Assembly (NCBI GenBank): GCA_014860745.1
Contig: JACZJC010000074.1
Location: 1 to 64,000 of the forward strand
Direction: 5' to 3'
DNA: 64,000 nucleotides
Origin: Anaerolineales bacterium
Lineage (GTDB): Bacteria > Chloroflexota > Anaerolineae > Anaerolineales > Villigracilaceae
Below, piece by piece: positions 17,169-25,536 of the stretch. How positions within the stretch are numbered: the stretch's first letter is position 1; the number at the start of each line of letters is the position of its first letter. Under the pieces are notes generated by a model. It was not told the origin of the DNA and ran no database searches. It worked only from the letters and a program-made list of their open reading frames with translations. The translations under genes and the position numbers were made by a program.

Positions 17169-18311
17169 ATGGATTGGTTACTAGGTTCGAAACAAAGCCA
17201 GGCCAAAAAATTGATTTCCCAGCTTGCGGATGCAGCCAAACGCGACCAGGCCGCGCGCGAGTTGATTAAATTAGGGGTGGATGCCGTGCCCCCTCTGATC
17301 GATGCGCTTCAGACTCAAGACTTGAACTTGCTCCCAGTCTACCAGCATCTCCTCGCCCGAATCCCCTCCGCTTTGCCGCAACTGATAAAGTCTCTTGCAA
17401 CCGCGCATCCGCTCGTCCGTGCGCGCGTGGCGGAAATATTTGGAATCAGCAGGGACAAATCCGCCATCCCTGCTTTGCTCGATGCAGCGAAAGGGGAATT
17501 CTTCACTGTCCGCTCACGTGCAGCACTGGCATTGAGTCAAATCGGTGACGGATCGGTCATCCCGGCGTTATTTCCCCTGCTAAAAGATAAAGAGGATGAA
17601 GTCCGCATTGCGGCTTGCACTGCCATTGGCAGTTTCCGCGACCCATCCACATTTGATGAGCTGACAAACGTGTTGCTGGACGACTCGAAGATCGAAGTGC
17701 GGCAGGCGGCTGCGAAAACATTGGGCGAGACGAGACATCCAGCTGCGATTCCATTTTTGATGGAGGCTCTGCGCGATTCGTATTGGTGGTATGAAAAAGA
17801 ACAGGCTGCGCAGGTCTTATTGAACGCCATCGAAAACATGGGTTCCGCTGTTGTGCAACCTTTAATCGAGGCATTGGGGGATCGGGAGGTGACCGTCCGC
17901 AAATTTGCGGCAATAATTTTGGGGAATCTGCGCGATGCCCGTGCTATGGAGGAATTGGGCATGGCGGTCTATGACCTGCACCATGAGGTGAGTCAGACCG
18001 CAGCGGAAGCGCTCGCCAAATTTGGCGCACCAGCTGTCGGCGTGTTGAGTGAGGCGCTTCGTCACCCGGAAGCCGCGGTCCGCGAGCATGCCGTCATCGG
18101 GCTGAGTCAAATCAAGGATACGCGCGTCACCCCTTTGCTGGTCGAAAAGTTGCGCGACCCCGACCGAACGGTACGAAAGCAGACCATAATCTCTCTTGCA
18201 AATTTGCATGATTCGCGGGCCGAATCGGCCTTGAAGGAAATTGCCAACAATCGAACCGACCGTGAGCTTTCCGCGCTGGCGAAACAACTTATCGAAACAA
18301 ATAAAGCATAG
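17169..18311 (+). CDS. HEAT-repeat protein (PBS-lyase type repeats)
   Basis: 380 aa, almost entirely ~31-residue alpha-helical repeats: for example PALLDAAKGEFFTVRSRAAL, PALFPLLKDKEDEVRIAA, LVEKLRDPDRTVRKQTI. About eleven repeats are visible from residue ~35 to the end, each with the D..VR..A pattern of HEAT/PBS-lyase repeats. No enzymatic motif, signal peptide or membrane segment, so it is probably a cytoplasmic scaffold. The start lacks a ribosome binding site but fits a leaderless transcript. The next gene (18343) is 31 bases downstream and may be cotranscribed. Confidence 0.85.
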   Translation: MDWLLGSKQSQAKKLISQLADAAKRDQAARELIKLGVDAVPPLIDALQTQDLNLLPVYQHLLARIPSALPQLIKSLATAHPLVRARVAEIFGISRDKSAIPALLDAAKGEFFTVRSRAALALSQIGDGSVIPALFPLLKDKEDEVRIAACTAIGSFRDPSTFDELTNVLLDDSKIEVRQAAAKTLGETRHPAAIPFLMEALRDSYWWYEKEQAAQVLLNAIENMGSAVVQPLIEALGDREVTVRKFAAIILGNLRDARAMEELGMAVYDLHHEVSQTAAEALAKFGAPAVGVLSEALRHPEAAVREHAVIGLSQIKDTRVTPLLVEKLRDPDRTVRKQTIISLANLHDSRAESALKEIANNRTDRELSALAKQLIETNKA

Positions 18312-18342
18312 CAGTTTGTGTTTTTATCGGTAGGAGTTAAAT

Positions 18343-19038
18343 ATGATACGCATTCACACTTTATTGGCTGTGCAATCTGTGGTTGCGATTCTGGTTTCCA
18401 TCAACCGCCTGGGTATATGGACGTTGGGTTATGTTCTGCCGAATGAATTTCTTCGCTGGGTGGATTTCAACAACATGCTCGTCCTTCCGCTGATCAGCCT
18501 CGTGGCTTTTTATCTTCTCAAGAAAACAATCGAATACGACTCTCCGGCGCGGGAAAGCCGCGCACACCTGGGAATCAACCTTGTTTTTATCATCGGGGTA
18601 TATCTGCTGGCAGCCAGTTATGGGGGCCACGAAGTAACAAATTATCTGCACGTTCGCTTCTGTCTCCAGGACCCATCCAGCGATTTATGCCGCATTGTCA
18701 TCTTCAACGACGATGAGTTCAGCCACTGGATTTTCTTTACAGGCTTTGTGATGATGAATGCAGCACTGTTGTTTTTGCAGGTTTTATTTCCCCAAAAAGA
18801 ACAACTTGCCGGCAAGGATGTTGCTCTTCTGTTGGTCAATTCATTTTTTCTTGGCGCGGGTGTGCTGGCGAATTTGGGTTTTGAAGAGATCGGATTGGAT
18901 TTGTACATCGTTTTCGCGCTTGCCATTCTTTCGGTTTATTTGCTTTGGAAGCGCGGAAGACAACCGTTGTTTGTCTATTACACGGCAGCATATTGGCTGG
19001 GGCTGGTCGGCAGTTTATTTGCCCAAATGATAAGATAA
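18343..19038 (+). CDS. Polytopic membrane protein of unknown function
   Basis: 231 aa from ATG 18343, six bases after AGGAG. About seven hydrophobic segments are visible (near 5-25, 45-62, 77-95, 125-145, 158-178, 182-200 and 207-228). Possible functional residues are in the polar loops: YGGHE (His92-region) and NDDEFSHW before the fourth segment, which could bind a metal or form an active site. I do not recognise the family. It follows the HEAT gene closely and converges on the metalloenzyme gene at 19049. Confidence 0.65.
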   Translation: MIRIHTLLAVQSVVAILVSINRLGIWTLGYVLPNEFLRWVDFNNMLVLPLISLVAFYLLKKTIEYDSPARESRAHLGINLVFIIGVYLLAASYGGHEVTNYLHVRFCLQDPSSDLCRIVIFNDDEFSHWIFFTGFVMMNAALLFLQVLFPQKEQLAGKDVALLLVNSFFLGAGVLANLGFEEIGLDLYIVFALAILSVYLLWKRGRQPLFVYYTAAYWLGLVGSLFAQMIR

Positions 19039-19048
19039 TCGTCAAACC

Positions 19049-19966
19049 CTAGCGAAGGGTTAGATAGTTCGCGATGGCGGGTTCGATTTCAGTTAGTTGG
19101 GTGATCTCAGAAAAACCACGACGGGCATTGGAATCCCCAATAACCAGAAGAGGTACTTTGGCATCCGTGTGCTTTCTTGTCGATAGATCTTCCATATTCC
19201 CATGGTCGGACGTGACCACGATCAGGCCTTCTTCCGCTTGCCACGCTTCGAGCAGCCCTTTCAACACTGAATCAAATGTCTCCAATTGTCGGGTGGCCCA
19301 ATCCATATCCTGTTTGTGGCCGGCGTAATCGCTGGCCCAGTATTCGAAGAAGGAAAAATCATATTGCCCGGCGAGTTCACCAAGCTTGTTCCCTGCAGCC
19401 TCAGGCTTAAAGACAGGGGCATCGGGAATGCCGAGAAATTCACGCCAGCCTTCGCCCGTGAAATCTGCGGCGAGAGCTTTGCCTTCGTAATAATCTTTGT
19501 CGGTGAAAAGGGAGATTCCCGCGTTCGTCAACGCGAGGGGAATGGATGAATACAAGCGTTTGCCTGAATCGATTCCATCAAAGTAGCGCGGGGGATAGGC
19601 ATTAAGCAGGGCAGCTTTTTTGCCGGCCTTGACCGTCTTGGAAAATAATGTGGCTCCGTTCAAATACTTTGCAACTTCCGGGTTGGGTTTCGGCCCATAG
19701 TGGTAGCCGAGCTCGGCAGGGATGTTGATTCCTGTGAGCAAAACGGCTTGACCTGTGGCGGATTGCGGCAAGCCTTTTACGCCAAGATTGGGGTCTGCTG
19801 CAATCAATGAAAGATGTTCATTTTCAAAAGGCGCAGTTTCGTTGATTAGTTTTTTACCGCCAAGCAAAGATTCCAGATATGGCATGTTCGCGCGCGCGAA
19901 AGGATTGGTCTCCGTGTTGTTTTCGCCGAGGCCGATGCCGTCAAGGAAGAGGAAGAGGATTTTCAT
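19049..19966 (-). CDS. Alkaline phosphatase-superfamily metalloenzyme
   Basis: 305 aa. The N-terminal metal-binding Asp is in FLFLDGIGLG, and the C-terminal part has VTSDHGNMEDLSTRKHTDAKVP, the DHG.....H pattern shared by cofactor-independent phosphoglycerate mutases, phosphopentomutases and related hydrolases. The chain is much shorter than iPGM (~510) and lacks its inserted domain. LPQSATGQAVLLTG supplies the likely Ser/Thr nucleophile region. A phosphomutase or phosphohydrolase role is likely; the substrate is unknown. No clear ribosome binding site at the ATG. Confidence 0.75.
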   Translation of the reverse strand: MKILFLFLDGIGLGENNTETNPFARANMPYLESLLGGKKLINETAPFENEHLSLIAADPNLGVKGLPQSATGQAVLLTGINIPAELGYHYGPKPNPEVAKYLNGATLFSKTVKAGKKAALLNAYPPRYFDGIDSGKRLYSSIPLALTNAGISLFTDKDYYEGKALAADFTGEGWREFLGIPDAPVFKPEAAGNKLGELAGQYDFSFFEYWASDYAGHKQDMDWATRQLETFDSVLKGLLEAWQAEEGLIVVTSDHGNMEDLSTRKHTDAKVPLLVIGDSNARRGFSEITQLTEIEPAIANYLTLR

Positions 19967-20050
19967 AAATGGAAAGGTGAATCAAAAAAACCTGTAGAGA
20001 TGTCATGATTAAAGAATACGGGTGAAGGTATTTTTGAACCCCAAAAGGCG

Positions 20051-20620
20051 TCACGAATTTTTTTGGTAAAGGAACCATGCCGAAGGACGATCTTGTTTAT
20101 CGAAACCATCTTTGCGGGAGATCAGGGTCAAGCCGCGGGTTGGGATCATGTCGATTTCGGAGTGGGCAAGCCCGGGTCCGGGAAGAAGCGGGTCAGGCTT
20201 GAAGAACCCGTACATGAGCCAGAATCCGCCGGGGACGAGGATGCGGGTCAGTTGAGTCAAATAATCCGCTTTGTTTTGAATACCATGAAAACAACCGATG
20301 TCCAATGCCAGCTCAAATGGACCGGATACTTTTTTCATGCGAGTTGCGTCGTCGGTGAAAACATCGGCCTGAATGCCGGCCTGTCTTATTTTCCGTTTTG
20401 CAATTTGAACAGCGCGGAAGGCGAAATCAAAACCCGTCACTTGCCAGCCTGCATTTGCAAGCGTGATTAGGTTCGTGCCGGTGCCGCAGCCGATATCGAT
20501 GGCGCGCGCGGCGGGGTGGCTTGAGATAAAGTCGTAAAGCTCCGGCGGGCTCATGCCGCTGTCCCAGGGCGCTTTCTTAAAATAAGAGAGGTTGAATTTT
20601 AGACGACGGAGGAGATTCAT
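20051..20620 (-). CDS. Class I SAM-dependent methyltransferase, coupled to the UxxC protein
   Basis: 189 aa. Motif I is AIDIGCGTGTNLITLA with the acidic end of strand 2 in GFDFAFRAV; the post-I to motif III region has DVFTDDATRMKK and LALDIGCFHGI. The N-terminal PWDSGMSPPEL segment is typical of small soluble methyltransferases of the TPMT/TehB-like kind that act on small thiol or chalcogen compounds; this sub-assignment is inference. Its ATG overlaps by four bases the stop of the upstream reading frame that runs through an in-frame UGA, so its translation should depend on ribosomes completing that frame. Confidence 0.8.
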   Translation of the reverse strand: MNLLRRLKFNLSYFKKAPWDSGMSPPELYDFISSHPAARAIDIGCGTGTNLITLANAGWQVTGFDFAFRAVQIAKRKIRQAGIQADVFTDDATRMKKVSGPFELALDIGCFHGIQNKADYLTQLTRILVPGGFWLMYGFFKPDPLLPGPGLAHSEIDMIPTRGLTLISRKDGFDKQDRPSAWFLYQKNS

Positions 20621-21099
20621 TGAATTGAGTCGCGCACCTTTTGCGGGTCGAGTCCGCCAATGTCGCGCCAGAGTTCATTTCCCTGCGCATCGAAGAAGAT
20701 GAAGGTAGGCGTAAATTCAAAACCATAAACCGGGGCAAGTTCCATGCCGGTTGTTTCCTGAATGTTCAGGCGGATGATGTGGATCTGACCGCCAAGTTCT
20801 TTTTCGAGCTCGTCAACGACGGGCTTAATCGCGGTGCAGCCAATTCAATAGGGCGATTGAAATTCCAGCAGAACCGGCGTACCCGCGCCGATCATCGCTC
20901 TTACTTTTTTGGCATCGTCCATGAGGGGCGTCTGGCGCGGATGCAGGATGCCCCAGGCGGTAAAGAGCGCCGCGACGATCACTCCGAAAGCAAGATAGTC
21001 GTTCCATCTTGGTTTGTTGGTCAGCAGGATGAAGCCCGCCACGAGTGCCAATCCGACCGCGACCGTGAGGAACGAATATTGGTTGGTGATTAAGTTCAA
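20617..21099 (-). CDS. Membrane-anchored thioredoxin-like protein with an in-frame UGA (putative selenoprotein, UxxC)
   Basis: 160 codons if the UGA at 20847-20845 (codon 85) is read as selenocysteine. TTG start at 21099, with GAGGA five bases upstream. Two hydrophobic helices span ~8-26 and ~34-50; then comes a thioredoxin fold. Strand PVLLEF is followed by QSPY-U85-I-G-C88-TAIKP, which aligns UGA with the first Cys of CxxC. After it, VDELEKEL, HIIRLNI and FTPTF (cis-Pro131) complete the fold. The stop at 20617-20619 overlaps the next gene as ATGA. TGA is an ordinary stop elsewhere in the window. Read literally, the protein would end after 84 aa, just before its active site. A disrupted Cys codon (TGY to TGA) is the alternative. 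Confidence 0.75.
20807..20825 (-). promoter_or_regulatory. Candidate bacterial SECIS hairpin after UGA
   Basis: On the mRNA, nt +20 to +38 after the UGA can form AGC-c-CGUC / GACG-a-GCU: seven pairs and one C-A mismatch around the loop GUU. The loop starts with G and lies 27 nt after the UGA, within the 16-37 nt window described for bacterial SECIS elements. Short loop and hand fold, so moderate support. Confidence 0.5.
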
Positions 21100-21201
21100 T
21101 CTATCCTCGTTGACGTTTTTTAGGAATTAACTGGGGCATGTACGACTGTCGCAGGCAGAGCATGCTGAAAATGTCATGTTTTATCCGTGACGCTTCACAC
21201 T

Positions 21202-21230
21202 TTGACAATTCAATTGAGTTCTTTTACAAT
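21202..21230 (+). promoter_or_regulatory. Sigma70-type promoter of the EF-G2 gene
   Basis: TTGACA (21202-21207), 17 bp, TACAAT (21225-21230). The ribosome binding site AGGAAGGG (21260-21267) and ATG 21276 follow. Confidence 0.8.
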
Positions 21231-21275
21231 CGTGCAACGCTTTACATCCTACATCTTATAGGAAGGGCTTTTTCG

Positions 21276-23357
21276 ATGAAAGAGTATACCACCGAGTTTC
21301 TTCGCAACGTTGCGCTTGTGTCGCACGGAGGGGCAGGCAAGACGATGTTGGCGGAGGCATTCCTTCACGCAACGGGGGCAACCACCCGCCTCGGCAAGGT
21401 TGAGGACGGAACGACGGTTTCTGACTATGATGATGAGGAAAACCGTCGAAAAATATCCATCTATTCCAGTGTCATTCCCATTGAGCATCGCGATCACAAA
21501 ATAAACGTAATCGACGCGCCAGGCTACACCGATTTTGTAGGCGAGATGATCTCCGCCTTGAGTGTGGCGGATGGCGCGATCCTTTTAGTGGATGCGGTGG
21601 CCGGCATCGAGGTCGGCACAGAGGTTGCCTGGCTCCATGCCGACGAATTCAATCTGCCCCGCTTCGTGGTCATCAACAAGATGGACCGCGATAATGCCGA
21701 TTTCGAAAAAACCTATGCGGCCATCGAAGAATTTGTGCGTTCGCACGGCAAGCGCGCTTTACAGGTCCACCTGCCAATTGGCTCGAAACATGAATTCAAA
21801 GGTGTGGTGGATATCATTGGCATGAAAGCCTATATGGGAGACGGCAAGACCACGGCGGAAATCCCTGCTGACTTAAAAGATGCCGCAGAAAAAGCCCACT
21901 TTGCACTTGTGGAAGCGGCGGCTGAGGGCGAAGACGAGTTGATGGAAAAATACCTCGAGAACGGCTCTCTCACGGACGATGAGATGGTGCGCGGATTGGA
22001 AGATGTCGTCTACGCTGGATCATTTGTCCCTGTGTTCTGCGCCGCGGGCGGACGTGAAATCGGTACAATCGCCCTGCTCAACGATATCATCGACTTGCTG
22101 CCCTCTCCATTAAATGCTCCGAAACGCAAAGCTCAGGGGAAAAACGGTGAAGAAGAATTGAAACCCTCGGATACTGAGCCTTTGGCCGCTTATACCTGGA
22201 AGACCACCGCAGATCCATTCGTCGGCAAAATGACCTACTTCCGTATATTCTCCGGTTCCATCCAGTCGGATGCGCATGTGTGGAATCAAAATAAAAGCGC
22301 CGATGAGCGTATGGCTGGCCTGCATTTTCAGCGTGGCAAGGAAGTGATTCCCACGAAGATCGTCCATGCCGGTGATATTGCGGCTGTTTCAAAGTTGAAT
22401 GCCACCGCCACCGGCGATACCTTTTGCGAGAAGAATCATCCGCTTACGATTGCGCCGCCGAATTTCCCCGCTGCGCTATACCGCGTTGCGATCACACCCA
22501 AAACCCAGGCCGATGCCGCCAAGATCACCCCGACCCTGACCCGCCTGTGCGAAGAAGATATGACCCTCTCATGGCAGAATGACCACATCACGCACGAGAC
22601 GGTGTTACAAGGCATGGGAGACCAGCACATTGATGTGGCGTTGCATCGCGCGCAGGCGAAATTTCAGGTAGGTCTGGTTACGCACGAACCGAAGGTCCCA
22701 TACCGGGAGGGGATTACCCGCAAAGCCTCTGCCCAATACCGTCACAAGAAACAATCCGGCGGAGCAGGCCAGTTCGGCGAAGTCCACCTCCGCATCGAGC
22801 CCCTGCCCGGTGGAGAATTTGAATTCGCCGACGAGCTGGTGGGCATGAACCTGTCCCGTTCCTATCTGGCTCCCATCGAAAAAAGCATCCGCGCTACCAT
22901 GGAGCGCGGTGCATTTGCCGGCTATCCCATGAGTAATGTAAAAATCATCGTCTTTGACGGCAAGGAACACGAGGTGGATTCGAAACCGGTCGCATTTGAA
23001 ATTGCTGGAAGGGAAGCTTTCAAGCTCGCCGTGCAGGATGCTGGCCCCGTCTTGTTTGAACCGATCATGAACGTGCGCGTCACCATCCCGGATGCGAACA
23101 TGGGCGACGTGATGAGCGACATCAACACCCGCCGCGGAAGGGTGCAAGGCACGGATTCCGAGCATGGCAGCACGGTCATAGTGGCGCATGTGCCCATGGC
23201 TGAAATGCTGCGCTACACCACCCAACTCCGCTCCATCACCGGTGGACGGGGCTACTTCACAATGGAATTCGACCATTATGAAACCGTTCCCAATCATATC
23301 GCCGGGGCGATCATCGAAGCGCATAAAAAGGAAATGGAAGCCAAGAAGGAAGAGTAA
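21276..23357 (+). CDS. Elongation factor G-like GTPase (EF-G2 type)
   Basis: 693 aa from ATG 21276, behind AGGAAGGG. The full EF-G domain order is present: the GTPase domain with P-loop SHGGAGKT (16-23), DAPGYTDF and NKMD, the beta-barrel domain II, domain III, domain IV (YRHKKQSGGAGQFGEVHLRIEP) and domain V ending RGYFTMEFDHYE. The P-loop GGAGKT differs from the AHIDAGKTT of the main EF-G and matches the EF-G2/FusA2 paralog group, as does its location away from rpsL-rpsG-tuf genes. Its precise role in translation or ribosome recycling is unsettled for the group. It stands alone, with its own promoter and terminator. Confidence 0.88.
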   Translation: MKEYTTEFLRNVALVSHGGAGKTMLAEAFLHATGATTRLGKVEDGTTVSDYDDEENRRKISIYSSVIPIEHRDHKINVIDAPGYTDFVGEMISALSVADGAILLVDAVAGIEVGTEVAWLHADEFNLPRFVVINKMDRDNADFEKTYAAIEEFVRSHGKRALQVHLPIGSKHEFKGVVDIIGMKAYMGDGKTTAEIPADLKDAAEKAHFALVEAAAEGEDELMEKYLENGSLTDDEMVRGLEDVVYAGSFVPVFCAAGGREIGTIALLNDIIDLLPSPLNAPKRKAQGKNGEEELKPSDTEPLAAYTWKTTADPFVGKMTYFRIFSGSIQSDAHVWNQNKSADERMAGLHFQRGKEVIPTKIVHAGDIAAVSKLNATATGDTFCEKNHPLTIAPPNFPAALYRVAITPKTQADAAKITPTLTRLCEEDMTLSWQNDHITHETVLQGMGDQHIDVALHRAQAKFQVGLVTHEPKVPYREGITRKASAQYRHKKQSGGAGQFGEVHLRIEPLPGGEFEFADELVGMNLSRSYLAPIEKSIRATMERGAFAGYPMSNVKIIVFDGKEHEVDSKPVAFEIAGREAFKLAVQDAGPVLFEPIMNVRVTIPDANMGDVMSDINTRRGRVQGTDSEHGSTVIVAHVPMAEMLRYTTQLRSITGGRGYFTMEFDHYETVPNHIAGAIIEAHKKEMEAKKEE

Positions 23358-23384
23358 ATTCACATTTTGGATTGCGTGATTCCA

Positions 23385-23416
23385 AAAGCCCCGAGGCGGA
23401 TAACTTCGGGGCTTTT
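23385..23416 (+). terminator. Intrinsic terminator after the EF-G2 gene
   Basis: Stem AAAGCCCCGA / TCGGGGCTTTT with a ten-base loop. Confidence 0.75.
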
Positions 23417-23453
23417 ATTCTTCTCGAAGAATCTCCATGATAAAATCTCACTT

Positions 23454-24101
23454 ATGAATCGAACTCTCCTTTTAATCGCACTTTTGATTGGAATTTCACT
23501 CGCCTGCGCCTTGAGCCCTTCTACAGTTACCGAACCAACAACCCTGCCTTCCGGCAGTGTTTTGTTTCAGGATGATTTTTCCCGCAACACATCGGGCTGG
23601 GACCGCATGCTGGCGAACGAAGGCATCATGGATTACGACGCAGGCGGATACCGCATCCTCGTCAATGCCCTGCAAACCAACTTCTGGACGACGCCGCGCC
23701 AGAATTTTACAAACGTGCGCATCGAGGTGGATACCGGCAAACTGGCCGGACCCGATGAGAACCGAATTGGTTTGGTTTGTCGATTCAATGGGACTGATTA
23801 TTATTTCTTTATCATGTCATCCGACGGTTTTTACGGCCTGGGTCTGTTTTCTGAAGGAAAAGCCGCCTTGCTTGGGCAGGCTGAAATGCAATCCTCCGAA
23901 AACATCAACAAGGGGCTTGCAGTCAACCACCTTCGCGCTGATTGCAACGGGGATACCCTTACATTTTTTATCAATGGGTTTCAGGTGGCGCAGGCACAGG
24001 ACGCCACTTTGAATTCCGGTGACGTTGGAATTCTGGCGGGCACGTTTGGTGTACCTGGAGTGGATATTGTCTTTGATAATTTTGTGGTGTTACAACCGTA
24101 A
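23454..24101 (+). CDS. Lipoprotein with a laminin-G/concanavalin-like jellyroll domain
   Basis: 215 aa from ATG 23454. Lipobox GISLAC (Cys17), so it should be anchored to the outer face of the membrane. From residue ~38 a beta-sandwich pattern is visible: SVLFQDDFSRNTSGWDR, then strands FTNVRIEVDTGK, NRIGLVCRFNGTDYYFFIMSSDGFYGLG, HLRADCNGDTLTFFINGFQVAQAQDATLNSGDVGI split by turns, ending VDIVFDNFVVLQP. This is the DUF1080/LamG-like layout used for carbohydrate binding. There is no ribosome binding site; TAAAAT (23441-23446) lies seven bases before the ATG, which suggests a leaderless mRNA. Confidence 0.75.
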   Translation: MNRTLLLIALLIGISLACALSPSTVTEPTTLPSGSVLFQDDFSRNTSGWDRMLANEGIMDYDAGGYRILVNALQTNFWTTPRQNFTNVRIEVDTGKLAGPDENRIGLVCRFNGTDYYFFIMSSDGFYGLGLFSEGKAALLGQAEMQSSENINKGLAVNHLRADCNGDTLTFFINGFQVAQAQDATLNSGDVGILAGTFGVPGVDIVFDNFVVLQP

Positions 24102-24105
24102 CAAT

Positions 24106-24226
24106 ATGTCATTGCGAGGGCGAGCCTTAAGCGGCGAAGCCCGAAGCAATTTCCAACTCAATGAGGAGATTGCTTACCCTTACGGGTACGATGTCGTCGG
24201 GAAAAGCGCCTTCCTCGCAATAACAT
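24106..24226. repeat. REP-like palindromic intergenic element
   Basis: Outer arms ATGTCATTGCGAGG / CCTCGCAATAACAT and inner arms GAAGCAATTTCC / GGAGATTGCTTAC form an imperfect inverted repeat of 121 bp. The same arms occur at 40434-40509, so this is a dispersed family. It ends 12 bases before the mtaB start. Confidence 0.75.
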
Positions 24227-24238
24227 GAAATAATAATC

Positions 24239-25507
24239 ATGAAAATCTTTCTTGATACCATCGGCTGCCGCCTTAATCAGGCGGAAATTGAACAAATGGC
24301 GCGCCAGTTCCGAGCAGCAGGGCATGAGATTGTGGCTGCAGCCGAACATGCGGAATTGGCTGTCGTCAACACCTGCGCCGTTACCACGCAGGCTGCTTCG
24401 GATTCACGCAGCAAGATTCGCAGCATTGCACGGGCGGGCGTGGAACAAATTGTCCCCACCGGGTGTTGGACAACCCTTCAACCCAAAGAAGCTGCCGCAC
24501 TACCAAATGTCTTGCGCGTAGTCACAAACGACCAAAAAGATTTTCTTGTTGCCAAAACTTTAAACCTTGAACCCTCAAATTTCGATCTTGAACCCATCGA
24601 GCGGGCTCCTATCCCAGGTTTGCACCGCCGCACACGCGCCTTCATCAAAGTGCAGGATGGTTGTGATAATAAATGTACATTTTGCATCACTACTGTTGCG
24701 CGCGGCGAAGGACGGAGTCGTCCGTTGGCCGAAGTGATTCGCGATATCAATTCCGCGCTGGCTGGCGATTCAAAAGAGATCGTCCTGACCGGCGTTCATC
24801 TCGGTTCATGGGGGCAGGATTTTGCGCATCATCTTCGCGACCTGGTCAAAACCATTTTGCGCGAAACAGATGTGAAACGATTAAGACTTTCTTCCCTCGA
24901 GCCTTGGGATCTGGATGCGGATTTCTTTCAGCTTTGGCAGGATAAGCGCCTCATGCCTCACCTTCACCTGCCTCTGCAATCCGGCAGTGAATCCACGCTG
25001 CGGCGGATGGCCCGCAAGACCACCCCCGATTCGTTCCGCGAGTTGATAAAGGCTGCGAGGAAGGTAGTTCCAGAAATTGCGATTACCACCGATATCATTA
25101 CAGGTTTTCCTGGCGAAACGGAGGATGAATTTTCGGAAACGCTGGATTTCGTCAAAGAGATTCAATTTACCGGCGGGCATGTCTTTTCGTATTCGCCGCG
25201 TCCCGGCACAGGGGCGGCGAAGATGAAGGGGCAGGTCAGGCACGAGTTAAGAAAGAAGCGGAATCACATCATCCAGGAGGCAATGGAAGAGTCTGCAGAT
25301 TCCTATCGTGGAAAATTCATCGGGCAGAAAATGTCCGTGCTGTGGGAATCCATTACCGAGTTTGGCGAATATGGCTGGCGCATGGAAGGCTGGACGGGGA
25401 ATTATTTGCGAGTGAGCGCCTTCGCGCCTTCACCACGCTGGAATGAAATGGATGACGTGGTGTTGGGCGAAGCAGGGGATGGAGTTGTGAAAGGAGAAAT
25501 TGTCTGA
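24239..25507 (+). CDS. mtaB: MtaB-type tRNA methylthiotransferase (radical SAM)
   Basis: 422 aa. The N-terminal MTTase domain carries the auxiliary [4Fe-4S] cysteines Cys10 (TIGCRLNQAE), Cys46 (NTCAVT) and Cys76 (PTGCW). The radical SAM cluster is CDNKCTFC (Cys142, Cys146, Cys149). TGVHLGSWG, LHLPLQSGSESTLRRM and TDIITGFPGETEDEF are standard for the family, which adds a methylthio group to t6A37 of tRNAs reading ANN codons (B. subtilis YqeV/MtaB). MiaB and RimO are less likely given the CITTVARG.GRSRP sequence and the short C-terminus without an obvious full TRAM domain. No ribosome binding site; it begins just after a repeat element. Confidence 0.85.
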   Translation: MKIFLDTIGCRLNQAEIEQMARQFRAAGHEIVAAAEHAELAVVNTCAVTTQAASDSRSKIRSIARAGVEQIVPTGCWTTLQPKEAAALPNVLRVVTNDQKDFLVAKTLNLEPSNFDLEPIERAPIPGLHRRTRAFIKVQDGCDNKCTFCITTVARGEGRSRPLAEVIRDINSALAGDSKEIVLTGVHLGSWGQDFAHHLRDLVKTILRETDVKRLRLSSLEPWDLDADFFQLWQDKRLMPHLHLPLQSGSESTLRRMARKTTPDSFRELIKAARKVVPEIAITTDIITGFPGETEDEFSETLDFVKEIQFTGGHVFSYSPRPGTGAAKMKGQVRHELRKKRNHIIQEAMEESADSYRGKFIGQKMSVLWESITEFGEYGWRMEGWTGNYLRVSAFAPSPRWNEMDDVVLGEAGDGVVKGEIV

Positions 25508-25536
25508 GCCAAAAGACACGCTCTCTATTTCCAAAT

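Noticed and set aside
20845-20847. Genome-wide reading of TGA as Trp or another amino acid
   Set aside because: Many genes in the window end naturally at TGA with sensible spacing to neighbours (speD, speE, the thioredoxin-like gene itself), and Trp would not fit a CxxC position.
22605-23363. 252-codon open frame on the minus strand
   Set aside because: Antisense shadow of the EF-G2 C-terminal half; low-complexity His/Asp-rich translation with no recognisable domain.
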